From Nitritalea halalkaliphila LW7 (lineage in GTDB: Bacteria > Bacteroidota > Bacteroidia > Cytophagales > Cyclobacteriaceae): DNA of 41,935 nucleotides. A program made the position numbers and the translations under genes. Below the pieces are notes generated by a model. It saw only the letters and a program-made list of their open reading frames with translations, had not been told where the DNA came from and made no database searches. This document shows, piece after piece, positions 29,062 to 37,649 of the stretch (position 1 is its first letter; each line of letters starts with the position of its first letter). Location: NCBI RefSeq assembly GCF_000265075.1, contig NZ_AJYA01000012.1:41-41975 (forward strand). The letters run 5' to 3'.

Positions 29062-30254
29062 TTAGAAGTGCTGCCCGATCCGTCGGTTCTGCAAATTGAA
29101 TATGGAGCTCCCTCTGTACTCTACCCCATCATGTAAATGCCTCATCTTCACACCACAACCGGGAGTTTTACAGCGTTTGGAGCCTGGCAAGTTGATGGCA
29201 AGGCCAATTTGAGCCGTTAGAAAGCGCTGGCGAAAATCCTGTGGTTCTACGAGAGGATCACCACCGACCTGATTAGGGCTGGGGATACCCGGAGGTAAAA
29301 AAGGTTCTCTCCTCGGCTCAAACTGCAAATTAGAAAATTCCGCTCCGCCCTTTAAAAAAAGTCGGAAATACTCTCCTAATAAGTATTCAAACCGCAAATG
29401 AAGCGCGAAAAAGTTGGTCTCTTGCACGATAAAACGACTATCGATAGGCTGCCGAAAAGTGATGGTACCAATCTCTGCCTCTGTTACCACCTTAAACGGA
29501 TACCACTGTCGGAGCAACTGATTCCGCGTACTCTGCATCATGTAGTTGTTCGGGTCATACTTGCGGTAACGCCGATTAATAAAAGAGGCACGTCTGTTAG
29601 CGTCCCACAGTACCAGTCCTACAGTTCCATAAATTTTATCCATCACAAATTCCTCCTGCTCGAAAACAAACTGATGAGGATCGTGAATCAAAATACCTGG
29701 ATCTACACCAAAACCATCGGCTAATTCCTCGCTCATGAAAACTGGGGAACTGCTCAAGGAACCGATACGCCCTACATTTCTTCCGTATCCTGCACCTAAA
29801 ATCAGCATGTTAAAAAAGTCTACGCGAAGCCCCGCATTGATCGGTATCGCCCTACCTCGGCCGCTAAAAGGAACCGTTCCTAATGTAGTATCAGCTAAAA
29901 AGGTTTGTGATGTATTCGGCAAAATATCAACCTCTGGATTAGGCTTGTAAAACTCGGTTGGAAAGGCGCCGATCGGTCCAGCACAACGGGAAATTGACTG
30001 GGATCCTGAAGGATAAACTGATTCGTAAGCTGATACTGCGCACCTCCCGCTGAGAACTCTATGCTTAATGCCTCTATAAAGTTTCGGGCACCATTACCCA
30101 AATTGCTTTTTGCTTTCCGACTAGGTTTTAACTTGCGCTCTATCCCGAAAATGTCCTCTCCCTGCGCGTGCACCTGCACGAGGGTACCCAAAAAAAGAAG
30201 GCAAAAGCCGATACTCATGGTGAGTGAAAAAGGAATTCGCGTGAGCTGGCGCAT
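29062..30254 (-). CDS. Outer-membrane beta-barrel-type protein (one apparent frameshift)
   Basis: The N-terminus MRQLTRIPFSLTMSIGFCLL, ending with a VHAQ cleavage site, is a signal peptide. The rest has alternating aromatic and polar residues typical of outer-membrane strands, for example FFALHLRFEYLLGEYFRLFL and LRVDFFNMLILGAGYGRNVG. Two frames join near 29960, where one base is missing. Repair gives APFPTEFYKPNPEVDILPNT and a 397-residue protein. I do not recognise a named family. It ends with a Cys-containing tail (RCKTPGCGVKM) that is unusual for a barrel terminus. It is followed after 91 bases by gyrA on the same strand. Confidence 0.65.
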
Positions 30255-30277
30255 GGCTTATGTTTTTACAAAGTAAC

Positions 30278-30309
30278 GAAAAAAAGGGCTTCCCGATTTT
30301 AGGAAGCCC
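30278..30309 (-). terminator. Rho-independent terminator after the small exported protein
   Basis: GGGCTTCC and GGAAGCCC form a stem around CGATTTTA, followed on the minus strand by a run of eight T. It lies about 27 bases after the stop at 30336. Confidence 0.85.
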
Positions 30310-30335
30310 GTTAAACTTATCGAAAAAGAAGCATA

Positions 30336-30863
30336 TTAAAGGTTGTCACCCTCTGTAGCTTCTTCTACCGTCTTATCTTCAGAAGAACTGCCTTCCTTGA
30401 TTTCAGCGATTAAGTTGTCAATCTGCTCTTTAACCGCAGGATCGCTATCCATCGCTTTTTTCACTTTGTTGTAGGTAGCAGCTCCAAGGACCTCATTGTC
30501 CATGATGAGCTCTTTTTTGTATTCTACTACATCCTTTCCTAAAGAATCGATATAATCTTGGATTGCCTGAAAAGCGTTTTTCTCCTCTTCAGTAGCTTCG
30601 ATTTCTGCTAGCTTTTCTTCGTTACCCCAAGCTCTCTTCAATTCGTTATAGCGCGCAGCACCACCGATTACCTCATCCGATTTAATCATTTCTTCTAAGG
30701 TCGCTTGTTTCTCAGCCAAATACACTGCTACCGCGGCCTCCATAGAAGCGAACTTCGTCATCTCCTCTTCGGTGATTTCATCTTCAGCAGCGGCCTCTTG
30801 CGCCTGGGCGCTCATACTTAGCATTCCCACAAGGAGAAACGCAAATAAGAATAACTTTTTCAT
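30336..30863 (-). CDS. Small exported protein with an internal duplication
   Basis: The 175-residue protein starts with a signal peptide (MKKLFLFAFLLVGMLSMSAQ) and is very acidic and helical. Two related units are visible: DEVIGGAARYNELKRA around residues 63-78 and NEVLGAATYNKVKKA around 123-137, each after a charged helix. The pattern resembles the DUF4168-type exported helical domain, but this is a weak resemblance. The C-terminal 20 residues are a low-complexity Ser/Glu/Thr tail. It has its own terminator. No function is known. Confidence 0.7.
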   Translation of the reverse strand: MKKLFLFAFLLVGMLSMSAQAQEAAAEDEITEEEMTKFASMEAAVAVYLAEKQATLEEMIKSDEVIGGAARYNELKRAWGNEEKLAEIEATEEEKNAFQAIQDYIDSLGKDVVEYKKELIMDNEVLGAATYNKVKKAMDSDPAVKEQIDNLIAEIKEGSSSEDKTVEEATEGDNL

Positions 30864-30961
30864 GGTTTTATATTTAATCTTGGTAGTTAAGAATACTAAT
30901 TAAATAGAAATAAAACTTTTTTCCAAAAAGAAAATGATTTTATCACTTTAACACTGCATAC

Positions 30962-31615
30962 TTATCCCAACGCTTTCAACTGGGCTATGGTTGCGATCGG
31001 ATCTTCGGATTGGAAAACAAAACTCCCCGCCACCAAAATATCTGCTCCCGCTTCGATAAGTGCCGCCGCATTCCCACTTTGTACGCCACCGTCAATTTCT
31101 ATCTTCGCCTGACTGCCTCTTTTTACGATTAACTCTTTCAGGGCGCGCACTTTATCATAGGTGCGCGGAATAAACTTCTGTCCCCCAAAACCTGGATTGA
31201 CCGACATGATGCATACCAAGTCGATGTCTTCGATGATATCCTCTAAAAAAGATACCGGGGTATGTGGATTAAGGGCCACGCCCGCCTGAGAGCCTGTCTG
31301 CTTAATACCCTGAATGCTGCGATGCAAGTGGGTGCAAGCTTCGGCATGCACGGTAATTATTGCTGCTCCCGCTTCCCGGAAGGCGGCCACATACTGGTCC
31401 GGGTTCACGATCATTAAATGGACATCGAGGGGCTTGCGCGCATGAGCATGCATGGCTGCAGTCACGGGCAGACCAAAGGAAATGTTGGGCACAAATACCC
31501 CGTCCATGATATCCACATGGATGTAATCGCAAGCAGAACGGTTTAACATTTCGATTTCACGCTGAATGTTCGCGAAATCACAAGCAAGTACGGAAGGGGC
31601 GATCTGAACGGCCAT
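30962..31615 (-). CDS. rpe: Ribulose-phosphate 3-epimerase
   Basis: This TIM-barrel enzyme interconverts ribulose 5-phosphate and xylulose 5-phosphate in the pentose phosphate pathway. The 217-residue sequence shows IAPSVLACDFANI, YIHVDIMDGVFVPNISFG (metal and substrate site), VDLVCIMSVNPGFGGQKFIP and IEIDGGVQSGNAA with AGADILVAGS, all family signatures. The frame is intact and the length is normal. It lies 46 bases after the subtilase gene on the same strand. Confidence 0.96.
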   Translation of the reverse strand: MAVQIAPSVLACDFANIQREIEMLNRSACDYIHVDIMDGVFVPNISFGLPVTAAMHAHARKPLDVHLMIVNPDQYVAAFREAGAAIITVHAEACTHLHRSIQGIKQTGSQAGVALNPHTPVSFLEDIIEDIDLVCIMSVNPGFGGQKFIPRTYDKVRALKELIVKRGSQAKIEIDGGVQSGNAAALIEAGADILVAGSFVFQSEDPIATIAQLKALG

Positions 31616-31661
31616 AACAATAAATTTTTAGGCAAAGAAAAGAAAATTCTGCCTATACCCC

Positions 31662-33370
31662 TTATTGTTTGATGAATTTCTTACGAACGGTTCCCGCAGA
31701 ACCTTCTAATTCGAGCACGTAAATGCCTGCTCTTAATGGCTCCACTGCAAGCTGCAGGGTAGACGCTCCTATCCCCCGCTCTACTTCACCTGCTAGCACT
31801 TCTTGACCCAAACTATTCCAAATGCGCCAGGTAAACTGCCTCGCGTCTGTTGGTATCCGCACCTGCAGCACCTGCCCTTGCGCTACTGGATTGGGAAATA
31901 AGGTAATGGGTACGAGCTCCTTTTCCGCCACATGGGTTACCACCCCAAAGTAGGCCCGCTCGAAGTTAGGTACCCCGAATCCGAGTTCAGCCGATACACG
32001 ATCGACCAAGTTTCCACTGTCCAAAAGCCTCTGAATAAGTGTGTCTAAAGAGGTTTCCGGTAAGGCCTGCCAGAGGCCTGCGGCCAAAGCGGCCACTTGA
32101 GGAGCACTAAAGCTAGTGCCATTTCCGAATCCGATGGTACCCTGTAGTCCCGGCCGTGTGAGTGCTACCCGCTCCCCTATAGCCACTACCTCTGGCTTGG
32201 TACGCCCATCCGCAGTGGGTCCAAAAGAACTAAAAATTGCACGCTCCTGACTTCGTGTGAGCGCACCCACACTGATTATCCCCGCAGCATCTGCCGGGGC
32301 CGTGATACTTTGCGCCCCGCGCCCACCGTAATTCCCTGCGCTGGTTACGACGAGAATCCCTTTTTTAGCCGCCAGTGCCGCAGCACGCGTAATGAGTGCT
32401 GTCTGTCCATCCATGTCCGAAATACGGTAATCCATGCGCGGATCATCGAAGTCCCAGTAGCCCAGCGAGCTGTTAATCACATCCACCCCGAGGCTATCCG
32501 CATACTCCGCTGCCAGTAGCCAGTTGAATTCCTCTATCCTGTACTCACTACCCACATCCTCAGTAATACAAAGCACATACGAAGCGTCGGGCGCACCTGC
32601 CAGCAGGCCTTCTTCATCCGCCGAGGCGATAAGAGAGAGCACCTGAGTCCCATGTGGATGCCGATGAAAGACCTCAGCTTGCCCTCCTGACACAAAATCC
32701 CGTGTCCCCACTATGCGTCCAGGACCGCCTAAATGGGCTAAATTCGGTAGCTCCAGCACCCCAGGAAAGCCCGCGTCAAAAACCGCCACACGCATCCCCT
32801 CACCTCGAAAGCCCTCCGCATGCATGACAGGAATGCCCAAGAGGCTATTTTGCATCGCGACGAGTTGCACATCCGTATTTACATGGAGGAATAAGGGCTA
32901 AAATGCTCTTGGATTCCTGTTTTTCGGGCATTTTGGCCTTCCGGCCAAAGCAAACGCTGTCCCGAAGCGGGAATTCCCCCAGGAGCTAAAAGGGTGACTT
33001 CTCGAACGAAAGAAAGCGCCTGCAAGGACGCTATATCCGTGCTATCTGCTACCACCAAGGCGGCATTCATCCAGCGAGACTGCAGGAGCACTTGCGGCCC
33101 CAGTCGGTGAAGGCTATCCAAATAATGGGCAGACACCGGAAGATCTAAGCTATCGACGGGGATGCGGAAGTGGGCCTTGCGCCGTAAAGCGACCGGACTT
33201 AAAAAATCCTCCGGAGCGTCCAGCCGAAAGGAGCTGCCCGCTTTATCCGTAAAATAGACGGCATAGCGGTTTTGGGCCTGTAAAAGGCCCGGTGCAGTCC
33301 CCCCTACCACTACAAGTAGGAACAAGTAGAGGGTGCTCACACGCCCTAAAGAAAAGCGAGATAAAACCAT
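31662..33370 (-). CDS. Secreted subtilisin-like serine protease with T9SS sorting domain (one apparent frameshift)
   Basis: This S8 family endopeptidase is exported by the Sec and type IX systems. Starting at 33370, MVLSRFSLGRVSTLYLFLLV leads to a LLQAQ cleavage site, then a propeptide-like region. One base missing near 32882 shifts the frame. Repair gives SSMVNTDVQLVAMQN and 569 residues. The catalytic triad is Asp in RVAVFDAGFPG, His in HRHPHGTQVLS and Ser in GNGTSFSAPQVAALAAG. The last 80 residues (ITLFPNPVAQGQVLQVRI to GIYVLELEGSAG and KKFIKQ) form a type A T9SS sorting domain, so the enzyme is likely surface-attached or released. The family is common in gliding, degrading Bacteroidota. 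Confidence 0.9.
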
Positions 33371-33451
33371 GTACACAGCATCCAAATCGAGCACTAAAAT
33401 AGAAAATTTCGGACATATTTTTACACATTCGCGATTTTAAGGGCTTTTCCT

Positions 33452-33459
33452 TAATTTAG
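33452..33459 (+). promoter_or_regulatory. Possible promoter of the TrpF-like/hemF unit, -7 element TAATTTAG
   Basis: TAATTTAG matches TAnnTTTG at seven of eight positions, with TTTTA about 19 bases upstream, and gives a very short leader to the ATG at 33479. Confidence 0.3.
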
Positions 33460-33478
33460 CAGCCTTAAAAGAGAAACT

Positions 33479-34108
33479 ATGGCCTTAAAAACCTTCGTAA
33501 AAATAAATCAAGTCAGTAACCTTAGCGATGCGCGCTACTGTTCAGGCATGTATGTAGACCTCTTGGGCTTCTGCATGGAGGAAGGGCAAGAAAATTATGT
33601 GAGCCCGGAGACCTTTCAGGAGATTGCCGGTTGGGTTTCTGGCGTGGGCTTCGTGGCCGAGTTCACTGTCTCACATCCGGATTCCATCTTAGCCAAGGTG
33701 CAGTCCCTGCCCCAGGTGACGCATATTCAGGTGCGCGAGGCCCATCACTTGCCGCTGCTGGCGGGGAGCAGCTACACGCTCATTTTCGCCCAAAAGGTGG
33801 AAGCCGCCGCCGAAATCGAGGCATTAAATGCGAAGGCGCAGAGTTTTGAGAATCAGGAGATGCTGCTGCTTCTCGAAAGTGAGACGCTTTCTTTAGCGGA
33901 TGCGGCAGTTCGTGAGGCGATTCAGGGCCTGGCGGCCAAAGTCCCCGTTCTTCTGGGCTTTGACTTGCAGGCAGAAACACTGGAGGGCACCTTAGCTGAG
34001 CTCCAGGTGAAGGGTATCGCGCTCAGCGGCGGGCAGGAAATCGCCCCGGGATTAAAGGATTTCGATGAACTGGCGGATATTTTAGAGGCCTTAGAACAAG
34101 AAGATTAA
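33479..34108 (+). CDS. Phosphoribosylanthranilate isomerase-like TIM-barrel protein
   Basis: The 209-residue protein follows the TrpF pattern from end to end: VKINQVSNLSDARYCSGMYV with DLLGF aligns with the TrpF start, and GIALSGGQEIAPGLKDFDEL aligns with its phosphate-binding end. The catalytic cysteine of TrpF, in the KICG motif, is replaced here by KINQ. Together with the absence of other tryptophan genes and the adjacent hemF (1-base gap), this suggests a repurposed relative rather than a working isomerase. Its role is unknown. The frame is intact. Confidence 0.65.
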   Translation: MALKTFVKINQVSNLSDARYCSGMYVDLLGFCMEEGQENYVSPETFQEIAGWVSGVGFVAEFTVSHPDSILAKVQSLPQVTHIQVREAHHLPLLAGSSYTLIFAQKVEAAAEIEALNAKAQSFENQEMLLLLESETLSLADAAVREAIQGLAAKVPVLLGFDLQAETLEGTLAELQVKGIALSGGQEIAPGLKDFDELADILEALEQED

Positions 34109-34109
34109 C

Positions 34110-35006
34110 ATGCTGACTAAAGAAACTATCGTGGCCGACTTTAAGGCCATCCAAGATCATATTTGTGCCGAACTCGAGGGAGCAGATGGCCAAGGGCGCT
34201 TTAAGGAGGACCTTTGGGATCGTCCGGAAGGGGGTGGCGGGCGTACACGCACCCTGACAGGTGGAGCGATCATCGAAAAGGGTGGCGTGGCCTTCTCGGC
34301 AGTGCACGGCCCCACGCCACAGAAAATTTTAAACAAGTTGCAGCTGAAGGAAGCGGATTTTTTCGCGACAGGAGTATCCATCGTGATTCACCCGAACAGT
34401 CCCATGGTGCCGATCATTCACATGAACATCCGCTACTTTGAGATGAGTAATGGCGTGAACTGGTTCGGTGGCGGCATTGACCTGACTCCCCACTACGTGG
34501 ACCGTGAGGATGCCCGTTACTTCCATCAGGAGGTGAAGGCCCACTGTGACCAGTACGATCCGAGCTACTACCCCAAGTTCAAAACCTGGGCGGATGATTA
34601 TTTTTACCTCAAGCACAGGCAGGAAACACGTGGCGTGGGCGGTATTTTCTTTGACCGGCTGCACGAAGAGGCTCCTGATAAAAAGGCCGAGCTTTTTGAT
34701 TTCGTAAAAGGTGTGGGCTACCTCTTCCCAAAGGTGTACACGCACTTTATGCGGAAAAATAGCCTTTTGCCCTATGGGCCGGCAGAAAAATCCTGGCAGG
34801 GAATCCGAAGAGGGCGCTACGTGGAATTTAATTTGGTTTGGGATGCAGGCACCAAGTTCGGCCTGGACACGAACGGGCGCACGGAAAGCATTTTGATGAG
34901 CATGCCACCAGAGGCGAACTGGGCCTACATGCACCCGGTGGAAATCGGCTCTAGGGAAGCGGAGACCCTATCTTTACTGAAAAAAGGCATCGACTGGGTC
35001 GGCTAG
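34110..35006 (+). CDS. hemF: Oxygen-dependent coproporphyrinogen III oxidase
   Basis: HemF decarboxylates two propionates of coproporphyrinogen III with molecular oxygen in haem synthesis. The 298-residue protein shows the conserved GGGRTRTLTGG, HPNSPMVPIIHMNIRYFE, WFGGGIDLTPHYVD, KTWADDYFYLKHRQETRGVG and the C-terminal GRYVEFNLVWDAGTKFGLDT. It follows the TrpF-like gene by one base and is followed by a PAP2 phosphatase after 13 bases. The need for oxygen fits an aerobic lifestyle. Confidence 0.97.
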   Translation: MLTKETIVADFKAIQDHICAELEGADGQGRFKEDLWDRPEGGGGRTRTLTGGAIIEKGGVAFSAVHGPTPQKILNKLQLKEADFFATGVSIVIHPNSPMVPIIHMNIRYFEMSNGVNWFGGGIDLTPHYVDREDARYFHQEVKAHCDQYDPSYYPKFKTWADDYFYLKHRQETRGVGGIFFDRLHEEAPDKKAELFDFVKGVGYLFPKVYTHFMRKNSLLPYGPAEKSWQGIRRGRYVEFNLVWDAGTKFGLDTNGRTESILMSMPPEANWAYMHPVEIGSREAETLSLLKKGIDWVG

Positions 35007-35019
35007 TAGGGAGAGTGTC

Positions 35020-35604
35020 ATGGAAAAATTAATCGCTTGGGACGAGCAGGCGAGCTTGTGGCTGAACCAGTATCACCAGGAGTGGCTCGACCCGATTCTT
35101 TTCACCGCCACCCACACGTGGCCTTGGATCCCTCTGTATGTCCTGCTGAGCGGGTACCTAATTCGAAGCTATGGGCTAGGTTCTTGGGTATATTTTGTAG
35201 GCTTAGCCCTGGTCATCACACTAGCAGATCAGGGCACCTCTTCGCTTATGAAGCCCTATTTCGAGCGGCTCCGACCCTGCCACGACGAGCGCTGGGTAGA
35301 CGTTTTACATAATTATGGCAAGTGTGGCGGCATGTATGGCTTTGCCTCCTCTCATGCCTCGAACAGCTTTGGTATCGCAGCTTTCTTTATTTTTGGCTTC
35401 GCTAAAAAACAAGGTCTCATGCGCCTGCTGTGGGTCTGGGCGGCCTTTTTTTCCTATACTCGCGTGTATCTGGGTGTCCATTATTTAGGAGACATCATCG
35501 TAGGCGCTGCAGTCGGAGTTCTGGCTGCTGGCTTGGTATGGCTGCTTTTAGGATATTTTGGCCAGGGGCCAAAACAATCTGCGCCGTCCCCGAGTCCTAT
35601 GTGA
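35020..35604 (+). CDS. PAP2-family membrane phosphatase
   Basis: The 194-residue membrane protein has the three phosphatase motifs: KPYFERLRP, SSHASN and the RVYLGVHYLGD block with its catalytic histidine. These belong to phosphatidic acid phosphatase type 2 and undecaprenyl-pyrophosphate phosphatase enzymes. Several hydrophobic helices surround them. It probably dephosphorylates a lipid phosphate at the outer face of the cytoplasmic membrane; the substrate is uncertain. Its stop is 10 bases from the convergent pcm stop, with no terminator visible between them. Confidence 0.9.
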   Translation: MEKLIAWDEQASLWLNQYHQEWLDPILFTATHTWPWIPLYVLLSGYLIRSYGLGSWVYFVGLALVITLADQGTSSLMKPYFERLRPCHDERWVDVLHNYGKCGGMYGFASSHASNSFGIAAFFIFGFAKKQGLMRLLWVWAAFFSYTRVYLGVHYLGDIIVGAAVGVLAAGLVWLLLGYFGQGPKQSAPSPSPM

Positions 35605-35614
35605 GGTGTAGCGC

Positions 35615-36274
35615 CTACCGTTCCCATCCGGAGGCCCCTTTTAGCGGGACGAAGGAGAAGGACGGAAACGCCTCCCGCTCGATTTCCTGCGCCGAAACGC
35701 GACGCAGCCGCAGCATTTCCTGACGCTCTCGATCGCCGACGGGGATGACTAAAACCCCACCGATGGCGAGCTGGCGCAGCAGCGCATCTGGTACCACAGG
35801 TGCCCCTGCAGTCACTAAAATCCGATCGAAGGGTGCCTCCTCGGGTAGGCCCAGAGAGCCATCGCCCTGATACAAATGCGGATGGATACCGAAGCGCGCG
35901 AGCAGCTGCCGGGTGCGTGTGTACAGCTTCTTCTGGTATTCGATGCTATGCACTTCCGCACCGATAAGTTGAAGCACCGTAGCCTGATAACCAGAGCCAG
36001 TGCCGATTTCCAGTACTTTATGACCCGCCTCGACCTCCAGCAGGCTCGTCTGAAAAGCCACGGTGTAGGGCTGCGAAATGGTCTGCCCCTCCCCGATGGG
36101 AAAAGGGCGGTCCTCATAGGCCTGCAGCTCGAAAGCGGAGTCTAAAAAGAGGTGACGCGGTATTTCGGCCATTACCTGCAAGACACGCTCATCACGGATG
36201 CCCCGTTCGCGAATGGAACGAATAAGTGCACGGCGCAGGCCTTTATGTTTGTAGCTGTCTGTAAATGTGGGCAT
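35615..36274 (-). CDS. pcm: Protein-L-isoaspartate O-methyltransferase
   Basis: Pcm methylates isoaspartyl residues in aged proteins so that they can return to aspartate. The 219-residue sequence carries GEGQTISQPYTVAFQTSLLE (isoaspartate-binding region), VLEIGTGSGYQATVLQLIG (SAM motif I), VHSIEYQKKLYTRTRQLL and FDRILVTAGAPVVPDALLRQ. The frame is intact. It is divergent from riboflavin synthase, with a 89-base gap. Confidence 0.95.
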   Translation of the reverse strand: MPTFTDSYKHKGLRRALIRSIRERGIRDERVLQVMAEIPRHLFLDSAFELQAYEDRPFPIGEGQTISQPYTVAFQTSLLEVEAGHKVLEIGTGSGYQATVLQLIGAEVHSIEYQKKLYTRTRQLLARFGIHPHLYQGDGSLGLPEEAPFDRILVTAGAPVVPDALLRQLAIGGVLVIPVGDRERQEMLRLRRVSAQEIEREAFPSFSFVPLKGASGWER

Positions 36275-36320
36275 AAGGAATTAGAGCAAAAATGAGCCTG
36301 CTAAAGTCCTAAAATCAGCT

Positions 36321-36328
36321 TAATTTCG
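36321..36328 (+). promoter_or_regulatory. Possible promoter of riboflavin synthase, -7 element TAATTTCG
   Basis: TAATTTCG matches the lineage -7 box at seven of eight positions and lies 35 bases before the ATG at 36364. The gap is too short for an FMN riboswitch and none is recognised. Confidence 0.3.
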
Positions 36329-36363
36329 CAAATAACACGTTATATATAAACAATAAAAATCGC

Positions 36364-36954
36364 ATGTTTACGGGTATTATAGAATGTTTAGGAGAGATTA
36401 CGGCCATCGAATCGGAGGGCACGAATCTGCATTTTCATATCAGCTCGCCACTCGGTCCGGAGCTGAAAATCGACCAGTCCCTCGCCCATGATGGGGTATG
36501 TCTTACGGTGGTGCAGGTGTCGGGAAACACGCATGTGGTCACGGCCATTCAGGAGACATTAGAAAAAACGAATTTGGCCTCTTGGCGGCCGGGCCGCAAA
36601 GTGAATTTGGAGCGCTGCATGCCCGCAAATGGCCGCTTCGATGGGCATATCGTACAGGGCCACGTGGATCTGACGGGAACTGTGGAGCGGATTCAGGAAC
36701 AAGATGGCTCTTGGTTGTATGACTTCCGGTATGACGCCAGCACAGCACATGTAACAGTCGAAAAAGGCAGCATTACGATAAACGGAACGAGTCTAACTTG
36801 TTTTAACAGTGGGCCAGGGACTTTTCGGGTGGCCATCATTCCGTATACCTATGAAAATACTGTTTTTCATCAGTTGGCCGAAGGAGACACAGTCAATTTA
36901 GAATTTGATATCGTCGGAAAGTATATACAGCGCATGTTGAAAGGCTATGCTTAA
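36364..36954 (+). CDS. ribE: Riboflavin synthase, alpha subunit
   Basis: This enzyme dismutates two molecules of 6,7-dimethyl-8-ribityllumazine to riboflavin. The 196-residue protein has the two lumazine-binding repeats: MFTGIIECLGEITAIES with GVCLTVVQV in the first, and GHIVQGHVDLTGTVERIQE with GSITINGTSLT in the second. Frame intact, normal length. It stands alone from other riboflavin genes here. Confidence 0.95.
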   Translation: MFTGIIECLGEITAIESEGTNLHFHISSPLGPELKIDQSLAHDGVCLTVVQVSGNTHVVTAIQETLEKTNLASWRPGRKVNLERCMPANGRFDGHIVQGHVDLTGTVERIQEQDGSWLYDFRYDASTAHVTVEKGSITINGTSLTCFNSGPGTFRVAIIPYTYENTVFHQLAEGDTVNLEFDIVGKYIQRMLKGYA

Positions 36955-37045
36955 GCGCCACAGAATAAAGCAAGTCAACGCACTATTTTTGAAATTATAT
37001 TTGCTTTGACGGCTATATTTTAAGGTTGATTAGATAAAAGTTTTG

Positions 37046-37053
37046 TATTTTTG
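37046..37053 (+). promoter_or_regulatory. Putative promoter of the thioesterase, -7 element TATTTTTG
   Basis: TATTTTTG matches TAnnTTTG exactly, with GTTG about 20 bases upstream at 37025-37028, and lies 14 bases before the ATG at 37068. A second exact octamer, TATATTTG, lies upstream at 36996-37003. Confidence 0.55.
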
Positions 37054-37067
37054 CTAAAAATAAACGT

Positions 37068-37599
37068 ATGTTAGTAAAAAAGAAAGCTAAAGACAGTGCA
37101 GTGGTCATGACTGAAATGGTCCTGCCAAACGACACCAACACGCTTCATAATTTAATGGGCGGTAAGTTGATGCACTGGATGGATATCGTGGCAGCGATCG
37201 CGGCACAGAAGCATTCGAATCGTATCGTCGTAACGGCATCGGCGGACAGTATTTCTTTTAAGCATCCCATCGCACTAGGAAATGTCGTCACGCTAAAGGC
37301 GCAGGTTACGCGTGCTTTTAATAGCTCTATGGAGGTGTTTATCGAGGTATCGGCTGAGGATATTCCTGCCAATAAAAAAATAATGACCCATCGTGCATTT
37401 TTTACTTTCGTCGCGGTGGATCAAAACGGTCGTCCGATAGAGGTTCCTGAAGTAGAACCCGAAACAGCTGAGGAAGTAGAGCTTTACGAGGCGCCTACGC
37501 AGAAGACAGTTGCGACTTGTCCTCGCCAAGCGTATGGATCCAAAAGATGCGGTGGAGCTAAAATCTATTTTCAATCTTACAGACGAAAAGGAGGGTTAA
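37068..37599 (+). CDS. Acyl-CoA thioesterase, hotdog fold (frameshift near its end)
   Basis: This single-hotdog thioesterase of the YciA/BACH type hydrolyses acyl-CoA. LPNDTNTLHNLMGGKLMHWM is the catalytic and CoA-binding region, followed by DIVAAIAAQKH and DSISFKHPIALGN. Near 37491-37495 the frame shifts. The expected C-terminal LRRRQLRLVLAKRMDPKDAV and then LTDEKEG, ending with a stop at 37597-37599, are in another frame. Repair gives about 177 residues. Without repair the gene reads into the next one and appears as a 430-residue fusion. A hairpin overlapping the true stop looks like a terminator, which supports the gene ending there. Confidence 0.88.
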
Positions 37600-37617
37600 T
37601 CTCTCCTTTTTATTTTT
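37586..37617 (+). terminator. Terminator-like hairpin at the thioesterase stop
   Basis: AAAAGGAG pairs with CTCCTTTT around a nine-base loop containing the repaired stop codon, followed by a T-rich stretch. Confidence 0.55.
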
Positions 37618-37649
37618 TATTGTCCCAATTTTTAAAGATTTTTAAGGAT

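Noticed and set aside
36275..36363. FMN riboswitch before riboflavin synthase
   Set aside because: The leader is under 90 bases and I could not find the conserved RFN element segments.
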